Shown piece by piece: positions 45,201 to 56,339 of a stretch of 64,000 bases of DNA (the stretch's first letter is position 1; every line of letters begins with the position of its first letter). The stretch is taken from the NCBI GenBank assembly GCA_001643675.2, contig LSRY02000014.1, forward strand, positions 126,501 through 190,500, given 5' to 3'. This DNA is from Monocercomonoides exilis (lineage: Eukaryota; Preaxostyla; Oxymonadida; Polymastigidae). The notes beneath the pieces were generated by a model that was not told the origin of the DNA, searched no databases, and worked only from the letters and a program-made list of their open reading frames with translations. The position numbers and the translations under genes were made by a program.

Positions 45201-48200
45201 CGTCGATGCTGAGTTCATGCTGTTTCTGGCTGAGAGATTCCCATTGTTATTGTTACTGTTGTTGTTGTTGTTGTTGCCTATTCCACTGAACCGTCCGTCT
45301 GCACTCAACTCGCTCAAAATCAACAGCATCTTGTCTTTCCCTCTTTCCTCTTCCATATGCTTGCCTCTCTCATTCAGCTTTTCTGGTCGTCTCGAATTCA
45401 GCTTCGATGCAATGCACCTTCTCCCCACGGGCTGTGAATGAAGTGTGAGGTGGCTGATTGTCTGTGCAATGTCCTGCAGCAGCGGGTGGTTCATGAAGCG
45501 CTGGTGGGTGCAGTTGTGGATGATCTGCCTGGTGACAGACACAGGAAACAGCACAAGATGCGCCTCGTGTGGCTTCAGCAGCTTCCGCGAGTGGGAACGA
45601 GAACGCGAGTGGAAGCGCCGGGTGCGGCTGAGCGAGTGCGAAGAGAGGTTTGCGGAGACTGTTGACTGAGGAGAGGTGTCCTGCCTGCGCGGCGTGTGGT
45701 TATCTGATGTGCTGTTCAGTGCTGTCTTCGCCTTGGCATTCGACTTGTCTCTGTGATGATGCTCTGTCTGATGTTGTGAGTGTCTCCGGTGGTGCTGGTG
45801 ATGGAAGACGTAGGCGCTGCCTCGCTTGCTGCTGGACGGTCCAGGCGTCGCTGCTGGATTGTGGATGTTTATGCGCTCTTCATCCAAACTCGAGCTGTTC
45901 CGCCTCTTTTGATAGAGAAGAGAATCCTGAGGACTTTGAATGAAGGAGTCAGCGGTGAATGTCTTGGGAGAGGCATCTGATGGCTGAAGAGTCATAAATG
46001 TGGAAGATGGCGGAGACCCAGATGAAGACGAAGAGGAAGACGAAGAAGAAGCAGACGCAGAAGATGCTGTCACTCTGACTGCATATCTTGGAGATGTAGA
46101 CGATGCTGATGGAGCAGTTCCTGATTGTGTTGACAAGCTTTCTTCATCTGCCTCACTCTCCTTCTTCGCATCCTTCGACTGCAGATGCCTCTTCTGATGA
46201 TAAGCATCCTCTGCCCTTTCGCCTTCATCTCTTCCTCTTCCTCTTCCTTTCCTCTTCTTCTTCTTATCTATCCCCTTCGTCCTGTTCGCAAAGCTGTCTC
46301 CGTCTTTCCCCATTCCCCCGTCATCTGCATGTGCTGTGTGTTTGTAGCCAGATGAGTGGCCAGCATCGGCATTGGAAGAAGTCGAGCGGGAGGTCGAATG
46401 TGAACCAGAGGAAGACAACGACGCCTGGGCAGAGGCGATGAGGAGGACAGCGCGGTTCAGCTGGGAGAGAGAGAGGCGGTTGGGGATGCTGAAGTAGTTG
46501 AAGGAAGGAAACAAGGGCAGCACGAAGTACGAGGTGATGTAGCACACAAACTGGAAGAGCGCCAGAAGCGAAGAGTTGATCTGAGAGAAAGGAGAAGAAG
46601 GGAACTGGCTCGAAGATGGAGAATTCGGATTCGACGCGTTCAGTGCTGCTTCTCTCGCTTCTGCTGCAGCCGCCACCAGAAACGGGGCAGCTGGCAAAAG
46701 ACTCGGCAGGATAACACCAGCAGAAGGTTTCAATTCAGTCATGATGAGTGCCCTCTCTTCTGTGCTGAAGGAGCTGAACTTGCTCTCAGACTGGGCAAAC
46801 GGGTGGCGTGTGTGAGGACCCTCTGGCTGCTTTGTGTGGAAGAGCGAGTAAGTCAGCGGAGGGGCAAAGGAAGACGGCTGGTTGCTGCTGCTCAGAGGAA
46901 GTGGGGGTGAAGGAACAGATGATGAGGTTAATTCAGCTGCTGGGAAAAAGGCAGGGTCGGGGTGCAACAGCCCTGTGTGGCTCTGTTCTCCTGCATGTGG
47001 CAGATGAATGAGCTGTGGCCGAAGCAACGAAGACTCAAAAGACGGAAATGGACCGTTCCTTCTGTTTTGGTGCAGATGACTGATGAATCCTTCAGCACCT
47101 TCTTCAGAATGGGAGAAGTCTGCGCTTCTGTCAGACAGCTCGCCTGCCGCTGCGCCTGAGTTATTCGCATCTCCCTTTTTATTCTGCTCTCTTTCGATGA
47201 TTCTCGATCCATCTGTCTCTTCGGAATTTCCTTGTCTTCTGTTTGAGTGTGCGTGTGACTGAGGAAGCGAGTGCGACCGGCTGTGCGACGGCGCCTCCGC
47301 CAGCTGCATTTCAGACAAGATCATCTTCTGATAGGAGAGATTCTGTGTGGACACATGCTGCCTGTTGATGTGTGCATGCTGCCCAGGAAACGGGTAGAAG
47401 TGCAGCCTGTGCGGAGAGCGTGAGGAGCTCTCTTCGTCTGACAGATCACGCGACCTCTCTCTTCTGTGCTCTGAGCCTGTCGCAGACTCTCCTGTGCTTT
47501 CACAGTCAGATGACCCTCCTCTGCCCACTTTCTTTTCGAGGCTGCTTTCGTCGCTGCGGTTCCTCCCTCTTCCGCTTGCTGGCTGTGATGTGCTGCGGGT
47601 GCTGTGCTGGCTGGTGTGGCTAGTCAGGCTGAGGACTGAGTTGCGGGAGCCCCATGCAGCAGGATGGGGCGTCAGAGAATTCGTATGAGCACTTCTGTGG
47701 GCGAGGGGTGCGAAGCGGCGGATGTACTCGATCGTCTTCAGCACGTTGAGCGAGCGGCCTTTGAAGAGTGTGAGCCACTCCTTCCGCATGAAGTTCATGC
47801 TGGTTGCGAAGTTCTTGCGGCGCAGTGCGCAGTCGAGGTAGTAGTTGACAGCGATTGGGTCTTGTTCTTTGGCTGTCTGGCGGGTGAGGAAGGTGAAGTG
47901 AGGATTAGAGAAGAGCTCAATGGAAGAGTAGTAAGGGAGCTTCGAAGGGATGATCATTTTGGAGGAGGAGAGGGGATGTAGAGTGAAGGAAAACGGAGGA
48001 GGTGAAGTGTTCAATGAAGGCGAAGAAATAGGAGAAGAGGAGGAAGAAGAAGAAGCAGAATTGGTAGAGGAAGCAGGGGGAATTGAAGCAATCTTTGGTT
48101 TGTGTTCGCTGGGTGTTCTTTCAGAGTCTGAAGGAGGTGCAAGATGGTTCAAATGGGGCTGTGAGGGAATGACCGAGTAGAGTCTCCCCACTTTTGTGAG

Positions 48201-48998
48201 GATGAACTGGAAAGGGAACAAAGCACATGTGTAATTGATCAGGTTTGACAGAGAGCGTTCCTGCGACGCCAGACAAGAGTGAAATGCGATGAGGTTGGAG
48301 AAGCGCGAGCAGATGAAGTGAAGATTGATGAAAGGTGCAGAAGGGCTAGTTGCATTGATGTAAGCACTGATGCGTGATGAAGGAAGATTTGGTGGAAGAA
48401 AATGTGAAGAAGAATTCTGGTGAATCATGTGAAGTGTGCCTTGCTTGGTAGAAGAACTTTGGTGCATGTGAAGCGGCTGCTGATAAAGATGAGCTTCGGA
48501 ACTAAGCCTTTTTGCTTGTTTCCGTGCATTATCTCTGTTGAGCATATTACTTGGTGATATAATGGAATGTTTATCATCGTATAGTTCATGTTCGTTTCCA
48601 ATAACTTCCATTTCTTGTGAAAAATATCTTTCTCTGATTTTATGCGTTTTACTTTCCTTAAGCAATTGCTCTTCTTCGTCACTTGTATTATTCATGATAT
48701 CTCCATTTTCAAGAAGAACTCTGTTTTCAAAATCTTCAATAACAGCAGAATTGTCGTAATCAACTGTTTCATCTTCTTCACTATCAGATCTAAACGTATC
48801 ATGATGAAAATATTTTTCTTGCGTAACTTCATTTGGTTTAGAATTCGTCGTTCCTTCATTTTTATGAGCTTGTACAATTTTTCGAATCTGGAAATCTATA
48901 TCTCTGAGGCTAACCTCAATTGCAATTGGAAATGGAAATTGTATTGGGGTTGGAACCTCAGAATTGTTTGAAGAAATCTGGATCTGATCCAAAAAGCA
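42289..48998 (-). CDS. Giant Ser-rich protein, N-terminal part
   Basis: The frame opens after an acceptor TTGTAG (exon edge 48998) with CFLDQIQISSNN and IAIEVSLRDIDFQIRKIV. Conserved-looking blocks are scattered among Ser, Glu and His/Gln runs: FINLHFICSRFSNLIAFHS, LINYTCALFPFQFILTKVG, YYLDCALRRKNFATSMNFM, IYTSYF-like hydrophobic stretch near 46,520, HEAHLVLFPVSVTRQIIHN. The natural frame ends at about 42289. The formal reading on to the stop at 42072 is unlike the rest of the protein (poor in Ser, ending FEFAFSAD). A possible first exon starts with ATG at 49181-49183 (MSAQRNNRSSTNISKK), but no GT donor fits, so the true start is open. No catalytic domain is recognised. Joined to 34484-42288 it would make one protein of about 4,800 residues. 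Confidence 0.68.
42604..42696. repeat. GAG/GAA purine tract coding about 30 serines
   Basis: A near-pure run of GAG, GGA and GAA triplets on the + strand; the gene strand reads TCC/TCT serine codons. It is the longest of many such tracts in the giant gene. Confidence 0.9.
44583..44664. repeat. Gln/His/Asn-coding simple repeat
   Basis: Interrupted TTG/ATG/TGT repeat. On the gene strand it codes a stretch of QQHQQHQ-type sequence following a conserved-looking block (ISVTADDLDVEAEV). Confidence 0.8.
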
Positions 48999-50272
48999 CT
49001 ACAATTTATTTTAAAAATGTTTGAAAAATTGAGAGAAAAATATGTTGGAAAAAATGTGTTTTAAAATAAATGGAAAATGTGTAAGCATGCATGGTAAAGG
49101 TTATGTTTTATATGGTTTGAATCTGCTTTTGTCAGTTTTTTTGAAATATTTGTTGAAGAACGATTATTTCTTTGAGCTGACATGTTTGATATTTTGAAAT
49201 TGGTATTTGAAAATTTTTATTAAATGTTGCTGTTACAACAAATAAATATCAACGCAAATATTTCTTCTGAAAAAAAGAAAAAAATAAACAATATTGATCT
49301 TCTCACATAATTACAAGCTTCGATTTTTGCTTTTGCGTATTTCTTCAATATACACAATTTGTTGCGAGTTGGTTTTTCTTAATTTTTTATGAAAAAAATG
49401 AAATATTGAATATATCATTCTATTACGAGCTGTTAAAGGTTAATAAGATTTTTTTAACCGTTTTTGAGTGAATGTAAATTTTCTTTTTTAAACAGCTGCT
49501 TAAAAATAAAAATTGCAGGAAAGACTTTGACATTCATGATTTTTTGTAATAAATTTAATTAAATGTGAAAATGTTTTGCAAGGAACAATTTTCAGCTTTT
49601 CATTCATTTTAAATTTTTCGGTTTATTTTCGTCATACATGACATTACGATAGAATAGAATGAACTGTCAATGTTTTCTTTTTCTATTCTGATTGTGTTGT
49701 TTCATTGATTGTTTTTGTTTTATTTTGCCAGAAGCCAGAGTAGTTTTCAATTACCTCAAGTCATCTTTTGTTTCAATCTGTTGAACTTATTCCTTCTTTG
49801 CTTGCTTTAATTTCTTCACATTTTTTAATTTTCTTGATATCTTTGGTTATTTTTTATTTTTGTTTTATTTTTAAGATGAAGCAGCTTTGTATATCTTTGC
49901 GAATTACCGATAATTGAAAATCATTTTTCTTGCTTTTTAACTTGAAAGATAAAGTTTTATCTTCAAATATCAAAAGTTGTTAGATTTTTGGATCAAGTGT
50001 TTTGGCTATCCAGAAGCATGAAATAACTTTTCAGCAAATTGAAAAGGAAATTTTTAAGAATTTCATTTTGTAACATGAAAATTATAGATAAATTAAAATT
50101 TGCGTGAATAATTTTGATATTTCATTCTTATCTTCAAAGATTTTTCTTCAAGTGAAAGAGTCCTCTGCAGATATCACGTATTATTCAATTTATTAAGGCA
50201 TTTCATCAGTAAAAATAAAAATGGTGAGACTGAATCTTGTATATAATAGAACATAACAAATTTCATAACAGA
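48999..50272. other. Spacer, possible first exon of the giant gene
   Basis: AT-rich 1.3 kb. Apart from the candidate ATG exon at about 49070-49183 on the minus strand, no feature is supported. Confidence 0.45.
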
Positions 50273-53200
50273 TTAGAAGAAGAAATAAATATCTTTTAAA
50301 ATAACTCCAAATTTAAAAAGAAAAAAAAAATTACAAAACAAATGAAATCTTTTCAATTCATAAAAAGAATGCAGCATTGCTTTCAGCATACTATTTTCAG
50401 TCATAAACAACAATAATAATTCGAATAGATGCTTAACTGAAAGAGAATTGCTCTTATGCAAAAGGCACATATTCTTCATGAAATAATACAAAAATAAGTC
50501 AAAGAAGTCATAAAAAAATTTTTTTTTTATTTAGAAAAGATAGATGATTAGTTTTTTGTAGAATATCAACAACATACTAATTTCTGAATTAAACTTGCCG
50601 TGCTTTGAGCATTAGAGCAATGGAACAATAGCCATAATTGGGCAAGTTGTATCAGAACCATTTGAATAAAGTCCTCGGTGCTTTGATTTGGCTGAGATGA
50701 CTGAGATGCTGATGGCTGTGACAAAGTTGATGACAATTGTTGAGAGTTTGTTTGAGATCGGAAGGCTATTTTTTCAATTTCAGCATTGAAATAAGGTTGA
50801 TCAAAAGTAAATGGTTTGACGAGAAAATTGAATACAGGAGCTATCGATTGCAATGCATGATCCTCTGCCTAAAAATAAAACGGATAGAATTTTCAAAAAA
50901 AGTCGATAAAAGATTAAAAATTTTGCGAATTAAAAGTAATTCCATTAAAATTGATAAAAAGCGAAAATGAAACGTAAAATTCTCCAGAAAAATAAACAAA
51001 TTTCAAAAGCAAATACAACCTCGTGTCTGACCAATTCGCATGCTAATGTTGCAATTGTATTTGGATCAATCAACAAGTAATTCCAACTCAGTATACGTGA
51101 ATCTATCCACTTCTTGATCATAAATGAGGATGAGAAAGAATGAAAAGGAGAATGTACCGAAACATGTAGTTGCTCGCTTTTATTTACATTGAAGCTGATA
51201 CTTGTTTCAATGAGTGGCGGAAATACTTGATCATTCGGGCAGAAAAAGCCATCTTCTTCTATTGCTTCCTGGAATGAAGTTGTTTTTTGTTCGTTTTTTT
51301 CTTTCGAATCCCTTTGAGCAGAAAATGTCGCATCATGTATTCTATCAAGATGAGGTAAATGTGATAATAAAGAAACAGATGCTGTTTCTATAATCTCCTC
51401 TTTTGTAATTGACTCATTTGAATGGTATTTATTTTTCGTTTCTTTGCTTCTTAGGAATGTGCTCAATACCTTTTCTTCAGTCAATTTTTGAGGTTTCATC
51501 AAAAAATGTGGGAAAAACAATATGCGATCAAATAGCACATGAGTAGAAAAGCGAGCCGTGATAACTTCATTCAGATTGAAGAAAGGGGAGACAGACTGAA
51601 GAATAGCAGGGCTAATCAACGGTGTATTCAGAGAAAGTGCATTGATTGTACTGTGAATGCGCTTAACAAGTGAATTTGAATATGAAGATAAACTACTCTT
51701 TGCATTGGTTTGAATTTCTGGAGAAAATTGTTTGTTGCATGAAGTTGAATCCAAACAGTTTCTTTTCGGTGAGGAATCAATAGTTGGGGGAGTACATGAA
51801 CTTGCCGGTGACAGTAGTTGCGGTGTTTTTGCTTGTAACGTATTAGAAACAAAAGAACTTTCAATGGAAGAAGCATTGCTCAATCTTGTCTTTGAAGGTT
51901 TTGGTGTCAGAAGTTTTGGAATGTTCGAAGTAGCAGAACGTATTTGAAACTGTTTTTGTTGTCTTTGCCGTTGCTTCCTATCGCTTTGCAGCATACTCAG
52001 AAGTGTCTCGCTCCTTTCTCGCTTGTGCGTGGACAGATAATGAAGAAATAGGCCTAACCCAATTCTTGTTGCATTGTGATTCCTTTCATCTTCGGTCTTC
52101 CTTTTGGAAGAAAATGAAGAGTCAGATGGACCAGTTGAACGAGCAGAAAAGGAAGATGGTTGAGCAAAGCTTGGCGATGATGAAGGTGACAGCAAATAGT
52201 GATGCCATAATGCAATAATCAGCACAACAAATGGAGGATGCAACACGCAGACACCAATCAAAGTTTGAAGATGAATGAGAAGAACGAGAAAGGGCAGATT
52301 GTGCAGCAGCATTATTTTCACTGGATCAAACGTCAATATCTGTTTATTCTCCAAATATGAGCACTCAGATTTGTCGAGTTGAGAATCAATTCCTTGTTTG
52401 TACTTTTTGATCCCATGTTCGTCTTCAGAAAACTGTTTGTCTTCATCGGACATTCTTCCGGATTGAGTTAAAACGTAATCGATTTCCTTGTTGCTGTGCG
52501 AAAACTGATGAAGTAATGATAGACTTTCATCTTTCGTATCATCGTGTTGGCTTGCAGCTGTGTTTGAAAGCTTTCTTTTCGGTCGCGTTCTTTCATCCTT
52601 TTTTGATGCGTCGCAAGAAGTGTTTACACCGCCAACGATTTCAGAGTCAAATGACTCAAACACTTCGTCCAGAAGCGAGAGAACAGACAGACAGTGGCGA
52701 TAGTTCACAAATGTGTAGCCAGATATGATGCCGATGATGTGGTGTATTTCGTGCTTCACAAGTGTGGTGAACAAAGAAGATGAAGAAACCGCAGCAGTAG
52801 TGAGTGGAATATCTTCTGGTATAAATGCACTTGAATTGCTGTTCTCATTCTCAAAGATGTTGCTGCAACGAACCTGTTGATCAGCAAGCTGCTCCTGGAA
52901 ATAAAGGCAGACAAGAGCAAAGGCACGTACTTGTGGTGGGAATCCAAGTTGTGCAATGTAATCTGGCTGAGAGAGCACAAGTGTCGATGGAGTATAACAC
53001 GATTGGAATTGCTTCGATGAATCTTCATTGGTTCCTTTGTTCAGAGCAGCAAAACGAGAAGATGATTTTAACGAGGAACGGGAATTGGAAGAAGGCTCGA
53101 ATGACTCTTCCATCATTGAGGAGGCCTTTTTCAAAATTGTGTGAGAAACACCAAACACATATAATGTTTTCAGCGAGTTGAAGCACATGCAACCGGAAGG

Positions 53201-55071
53201 CTGAACAAACGATCCAAAAGTTGTGCTTTCACCAGTTGCATCTTCATATCTTTTCTTCCTTTTATTTGCATAATCCTTCCAATCTTCTTTTTCATTTTCA
53301 TTTTCTCTTTCAATCAACGGAAATGGAGTTGTGTCTTTGCTCTCTCCACCGCTCCATTTTTGTCCGCATCCCAGTGCTTTCTCGTGACTTCGATAAAAAG
53401 GATCAACACATTCACCAAAACAGCATGGTGAATGATCAAGCTCAAGAGCTGTTTTGATTGTGGCTCCTGTTTTGACAGCCTTAGGAAATTCAAGAACATA
53501 CTTAATCAGAGAAAACAGATCAGAAGTATCTGACAAGTCGCTTTTATTGCGAGAGCACGAAGATGCAGAAGGATATCTCGAAGATGATTCGTCAGATGTT
53601 GAAAATTGCGTCGAGTGTGGAAAAGCTTCAAAAAAAGAAGTGTTATCAGTTCCTGTTTGAGTTACTCCTCTCTTTGAAGCATCACTTTGATCAATTCCCG
53701 TATTATTCCGTGTTTGTACTTCAAGATTATTTAAAGTAATTTCCCTGAAAAATAATAGCAGAAAGCAAACAAAAGGGTCACCTGAAGCAACTGAAGATAT
53801 GCACCACCACCGTTTCAGCTGGTTTACAAGAACGAAGTGATCACACACGAAAGACAAATCCGTCAAGCTAACTGGCATCTGCGAATTGATGCAGTCTGCT
53901 GAAGAATATGTAAAATCAGCAGTGGAAACAGAAGCTGAAGCTGATGAAGGAGAAGGAGATAAATGTGGCTGCGATATAAAGTTTGATGATGAAAGGCAAT
54001 TAATCTGTGAACTCGTGCCTTTGTTCTCTGAAATAAATCGTTTCCGGATGGTTCGTTGTCTTTTTGACAGCTCATGAAGCGAGGAGAGCGAAATTCCCAG
54101 TGTATTTAGTTCAAATAAGTGGCATTCAACGAATGGTAATATCATCTCTGAGCTAAAAGGAACAAAGCGGCCCATCACATTTTGAACGCGGTGGAGGTGT
54201 AAAGCACGCCAAAATAATTTAAAAAATGATTCCAATTTTAACCAAGAAAATGATAAAAATGGCATCTTTCGCTGAGTTTCTTGATTTGTTTGAACTGCTC
54301 GATGATTATTCCCAAAATTGGATGTTTGTCTCGATTCGATGGAAGTGGATTGCTTGCGTGATAAATTATTGAGTAATTTTAGTTTATCTCGTTCAACAAA
54401 TTTTTCGTCTCTCTTTTTAACAACATTACTTGAGGTCATCGAATTTTGACTTTTTTGATTCTGAATGCTTCTTAGGTATTTAGCAAATTGGTTAATAATG
54501 GAAAACAAGCTTTCATGAATAAAACCATCTTGATATTCTTTTCGGATGAATTTACTAAGCAATTTCATAACTAAATTTGAAAGCCATTCTGTTGAAGAGT
54601 TCCATAAAGAAAGCATCTGTTGTCCTGATTGCGTTGAATCGTTAGAGTGTGTTTCAAGTTCAGTTTGAACAAAAGTTGCAGTCCGACCACAGCATGTCAA
54701 TCTCACTGCAAAGTGAAGGAGTATCTCCCATGTTGGATCAGTTTCAGAACTCTATAAATTAAGTTTCGTAAAGAAAATTATATATGAATTTTCTGTAATA
54801 ATATGATCCAAACAAAACGAATTAATAAAGAAGAGATATCAGAAGGTAAAGAAGGATATGCAGGTAAAATTGTTTTTAATAAGGTAAATGGGTTGTTAAG
54901 TTCCTTTAAATTTTATTGTTGAAATTAATAAAAAATGAAAAATAAAGAATAATAACAATAATAAAGGCGTACAATACATATTAAATCAAATGATTCGTTC
55001 AACAAATCTACGTCATTTTTTGTAATCTTCTCTTTTTTCGAAATTGAAGAGAGAAGTCTGCATTCTATCAT
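50273..55071 (-). CDS. Large helical protein of unassigned family (multi-exon, about 1,460 aa)
   Basis: The exon chain, all phase 0, is: 55012-55071 (MIECRLLSSISKKEKITKND), 54814-54903 (ELNNPFTLLKTILPAYPSL), 51020-54751 (SSETDPTWEILLHFAVRL to LACELVRHE), 50578-50868 (AEDHALQSIAPVFNFLV to SLIQKL) and from 50490 downward (NMCLLHKSNSLSVKHLFELL). The last exon reads to a stop at 50273 but may be spliced earlier. The protein is rich in amphipathic helices with Ser-rich inserts. The N-terminal block with WEILLHF, and later LFWRALHLHRVQN, recall the helical region of RalGAP/tuberin-type proteins. I see no GAP domain, so this is only a hint. The first exon has an alternative, longer reading (VDLLNESFDLI). 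It diverges from the TAF9-like gene with 60 bp between start codons. Confidence 0.6.
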
Positions 55072-55131
55072 TCATATATTTTCATTATGCGAAACTTTGA
55101 TCAGTGAAGTTTTATTTTTCGTTTTTTCTTC
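55072..55131. promoter_or_regulatory. Putative shared bidirectional promoter (60 bp)
   Basis: Only 60 bp separate the proposed start codons of the minus-strand helical gene (55071) and the plus-strand TAF9-like gene (55132). No TATA-like or other element can be named with confidence, and 5' untranslated regions must be very short or overlap. Confidence 0.35.
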
Positions 55132-55854
55132 ATGACACTTTTACCGAAGGATGGAATTCTTACACTAAAACTTCTTGATGATTGTGGCGTTGCAAAGTGC
55201 GAACCTAAAGTTATTCCTCAACTTTTAGAATTGAATTATCGTATATGCTTATTCTTTTTCTTTTTAAAAACTAAATATTGATTTCAATCTTTCATAATTT
55301 CCATCTTGCAATTTAAAAATTACGATTAAAAAGGAATGTTGAGGTCCATATTGAAGGAAAGTTGCCTTCATGCTGCAAGATTACAAAAAACTCAAGTGAC
55401 TTCTGCAGAAGTTCTTTTAACTTTACAACTGCAAAATATCACGAAAAATCTTAAACATTCTGATGAGCAACGAATTTCTGCAATTGCAAATTGCGCAAAT
55501 GCTATTCCGTTGGATGAAGCTATGCAACAATCTGAGGAGAAAATGAAACCATTGTTATCTTCACAGCTTCAAATAATACCTGTTGAAGCAACTGTCGAGC
55601 AAATTCCAACATCTTCGTCAAGTGAAGCACCTCCATTTACCCAATTTGCACCTCGAACTCTTCAGGAGAACGCTCCTCAGGATGATTCTTCATTTAAAAT
55701 TCCTCCTCCAAGTGTTGAACCTTCTGTTCCATCTCTCGAAGAATTTATGAAAGAGGGTCAAATAGATGATAATCAACAAGCATCAACTGATATGAAAACT
55801 GAACCAGAAACAGGGAAAAGCATTTCTTATCCAGAAGATGACGAATATGATTAA
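55132..55854 (+). CDS. TAF9-like histone-fold protein (TFIID/SAGA subunit), 209 aa
   Basis: Two exons, 55132-55240 and 55334-55854, split by a 93-nt intron; phase 1 agrees. Residues 1-75 form a histone fold with the TAF9 pattern: PKDGILTLKLLDDCGV, CEPKVIPQLLELNYR, then MLRSILKESCLHAARLQ and VTSAEVLLTLQLQ. This matches the known order of helices in TAF9 (PKDA...LL..G...EP.V...LLE..YR). The C-terminal part is Pro/Ser/Glu-rich and disordered, ending EDDEYD. In other eukaryotes TAF9 pairs with TAF6 in TFIID and SAGA, at promoters in the nucleus. The intron lies inside the fold; without it the protein would start at 55336 and lack half the domain. The match is by pattern only. Confidence 0.75.
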
Positions 55855-56339
55855 ACCAGAAGTGCTAATTTACTCAAAATAAAACACTTCACCCCACTTC
55901 AATTTGGTGATTTTTATGTTGTACGTTTTTTTTTAATTGATATTTTTCAATTTTTTTAATTTGTTTTTTGTAAATTAATAATTGTGATTATTGGTGAAGT
56001 GTGTATTTTGTTTTAATCAAAAGATAGATAAATATCTGAATTTGTTTTAATTATTAAGAAAAAAAGTTTGTGTGGAGTTGTATGAGGAAATTTTGAAAGA
56101 AATTGTAAAATAGAGCTGGAAATGAATGAAGAAAAAGCAGACAACATATCAATTATCATTGTTTACACATGTGAATGTGCTTAATAATGTTCAAATAAAA
56201 ACACTTCAACAAATAAAGATAAATGAAAAGAGAAAACAAAAATAGTATTTGCATATTATTTTAAATCATTTATATCAGAGAAGAATCAAAAGAAATAAAA
56301 AAAAAGTTGATCAGAATGCAGAGTTTAAATACTCACAGA
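55855..56339. other. Spacer between convergent genes
   Basis: AT-rich, with T-runs after the TAF9-like stop. Nothing else is seen. Confidence 0.55.

Noticed and set aside
34484-48992. Two separate giant genes on the minus strand
   Set aside because: The 3' end of the upstream frame (42072-42288) is unlike the rest, while the other frame over the same bases is Ser/Pro-rich and runs straight into the downstream frame. A frame change at the GT tract explains this better than two genes.
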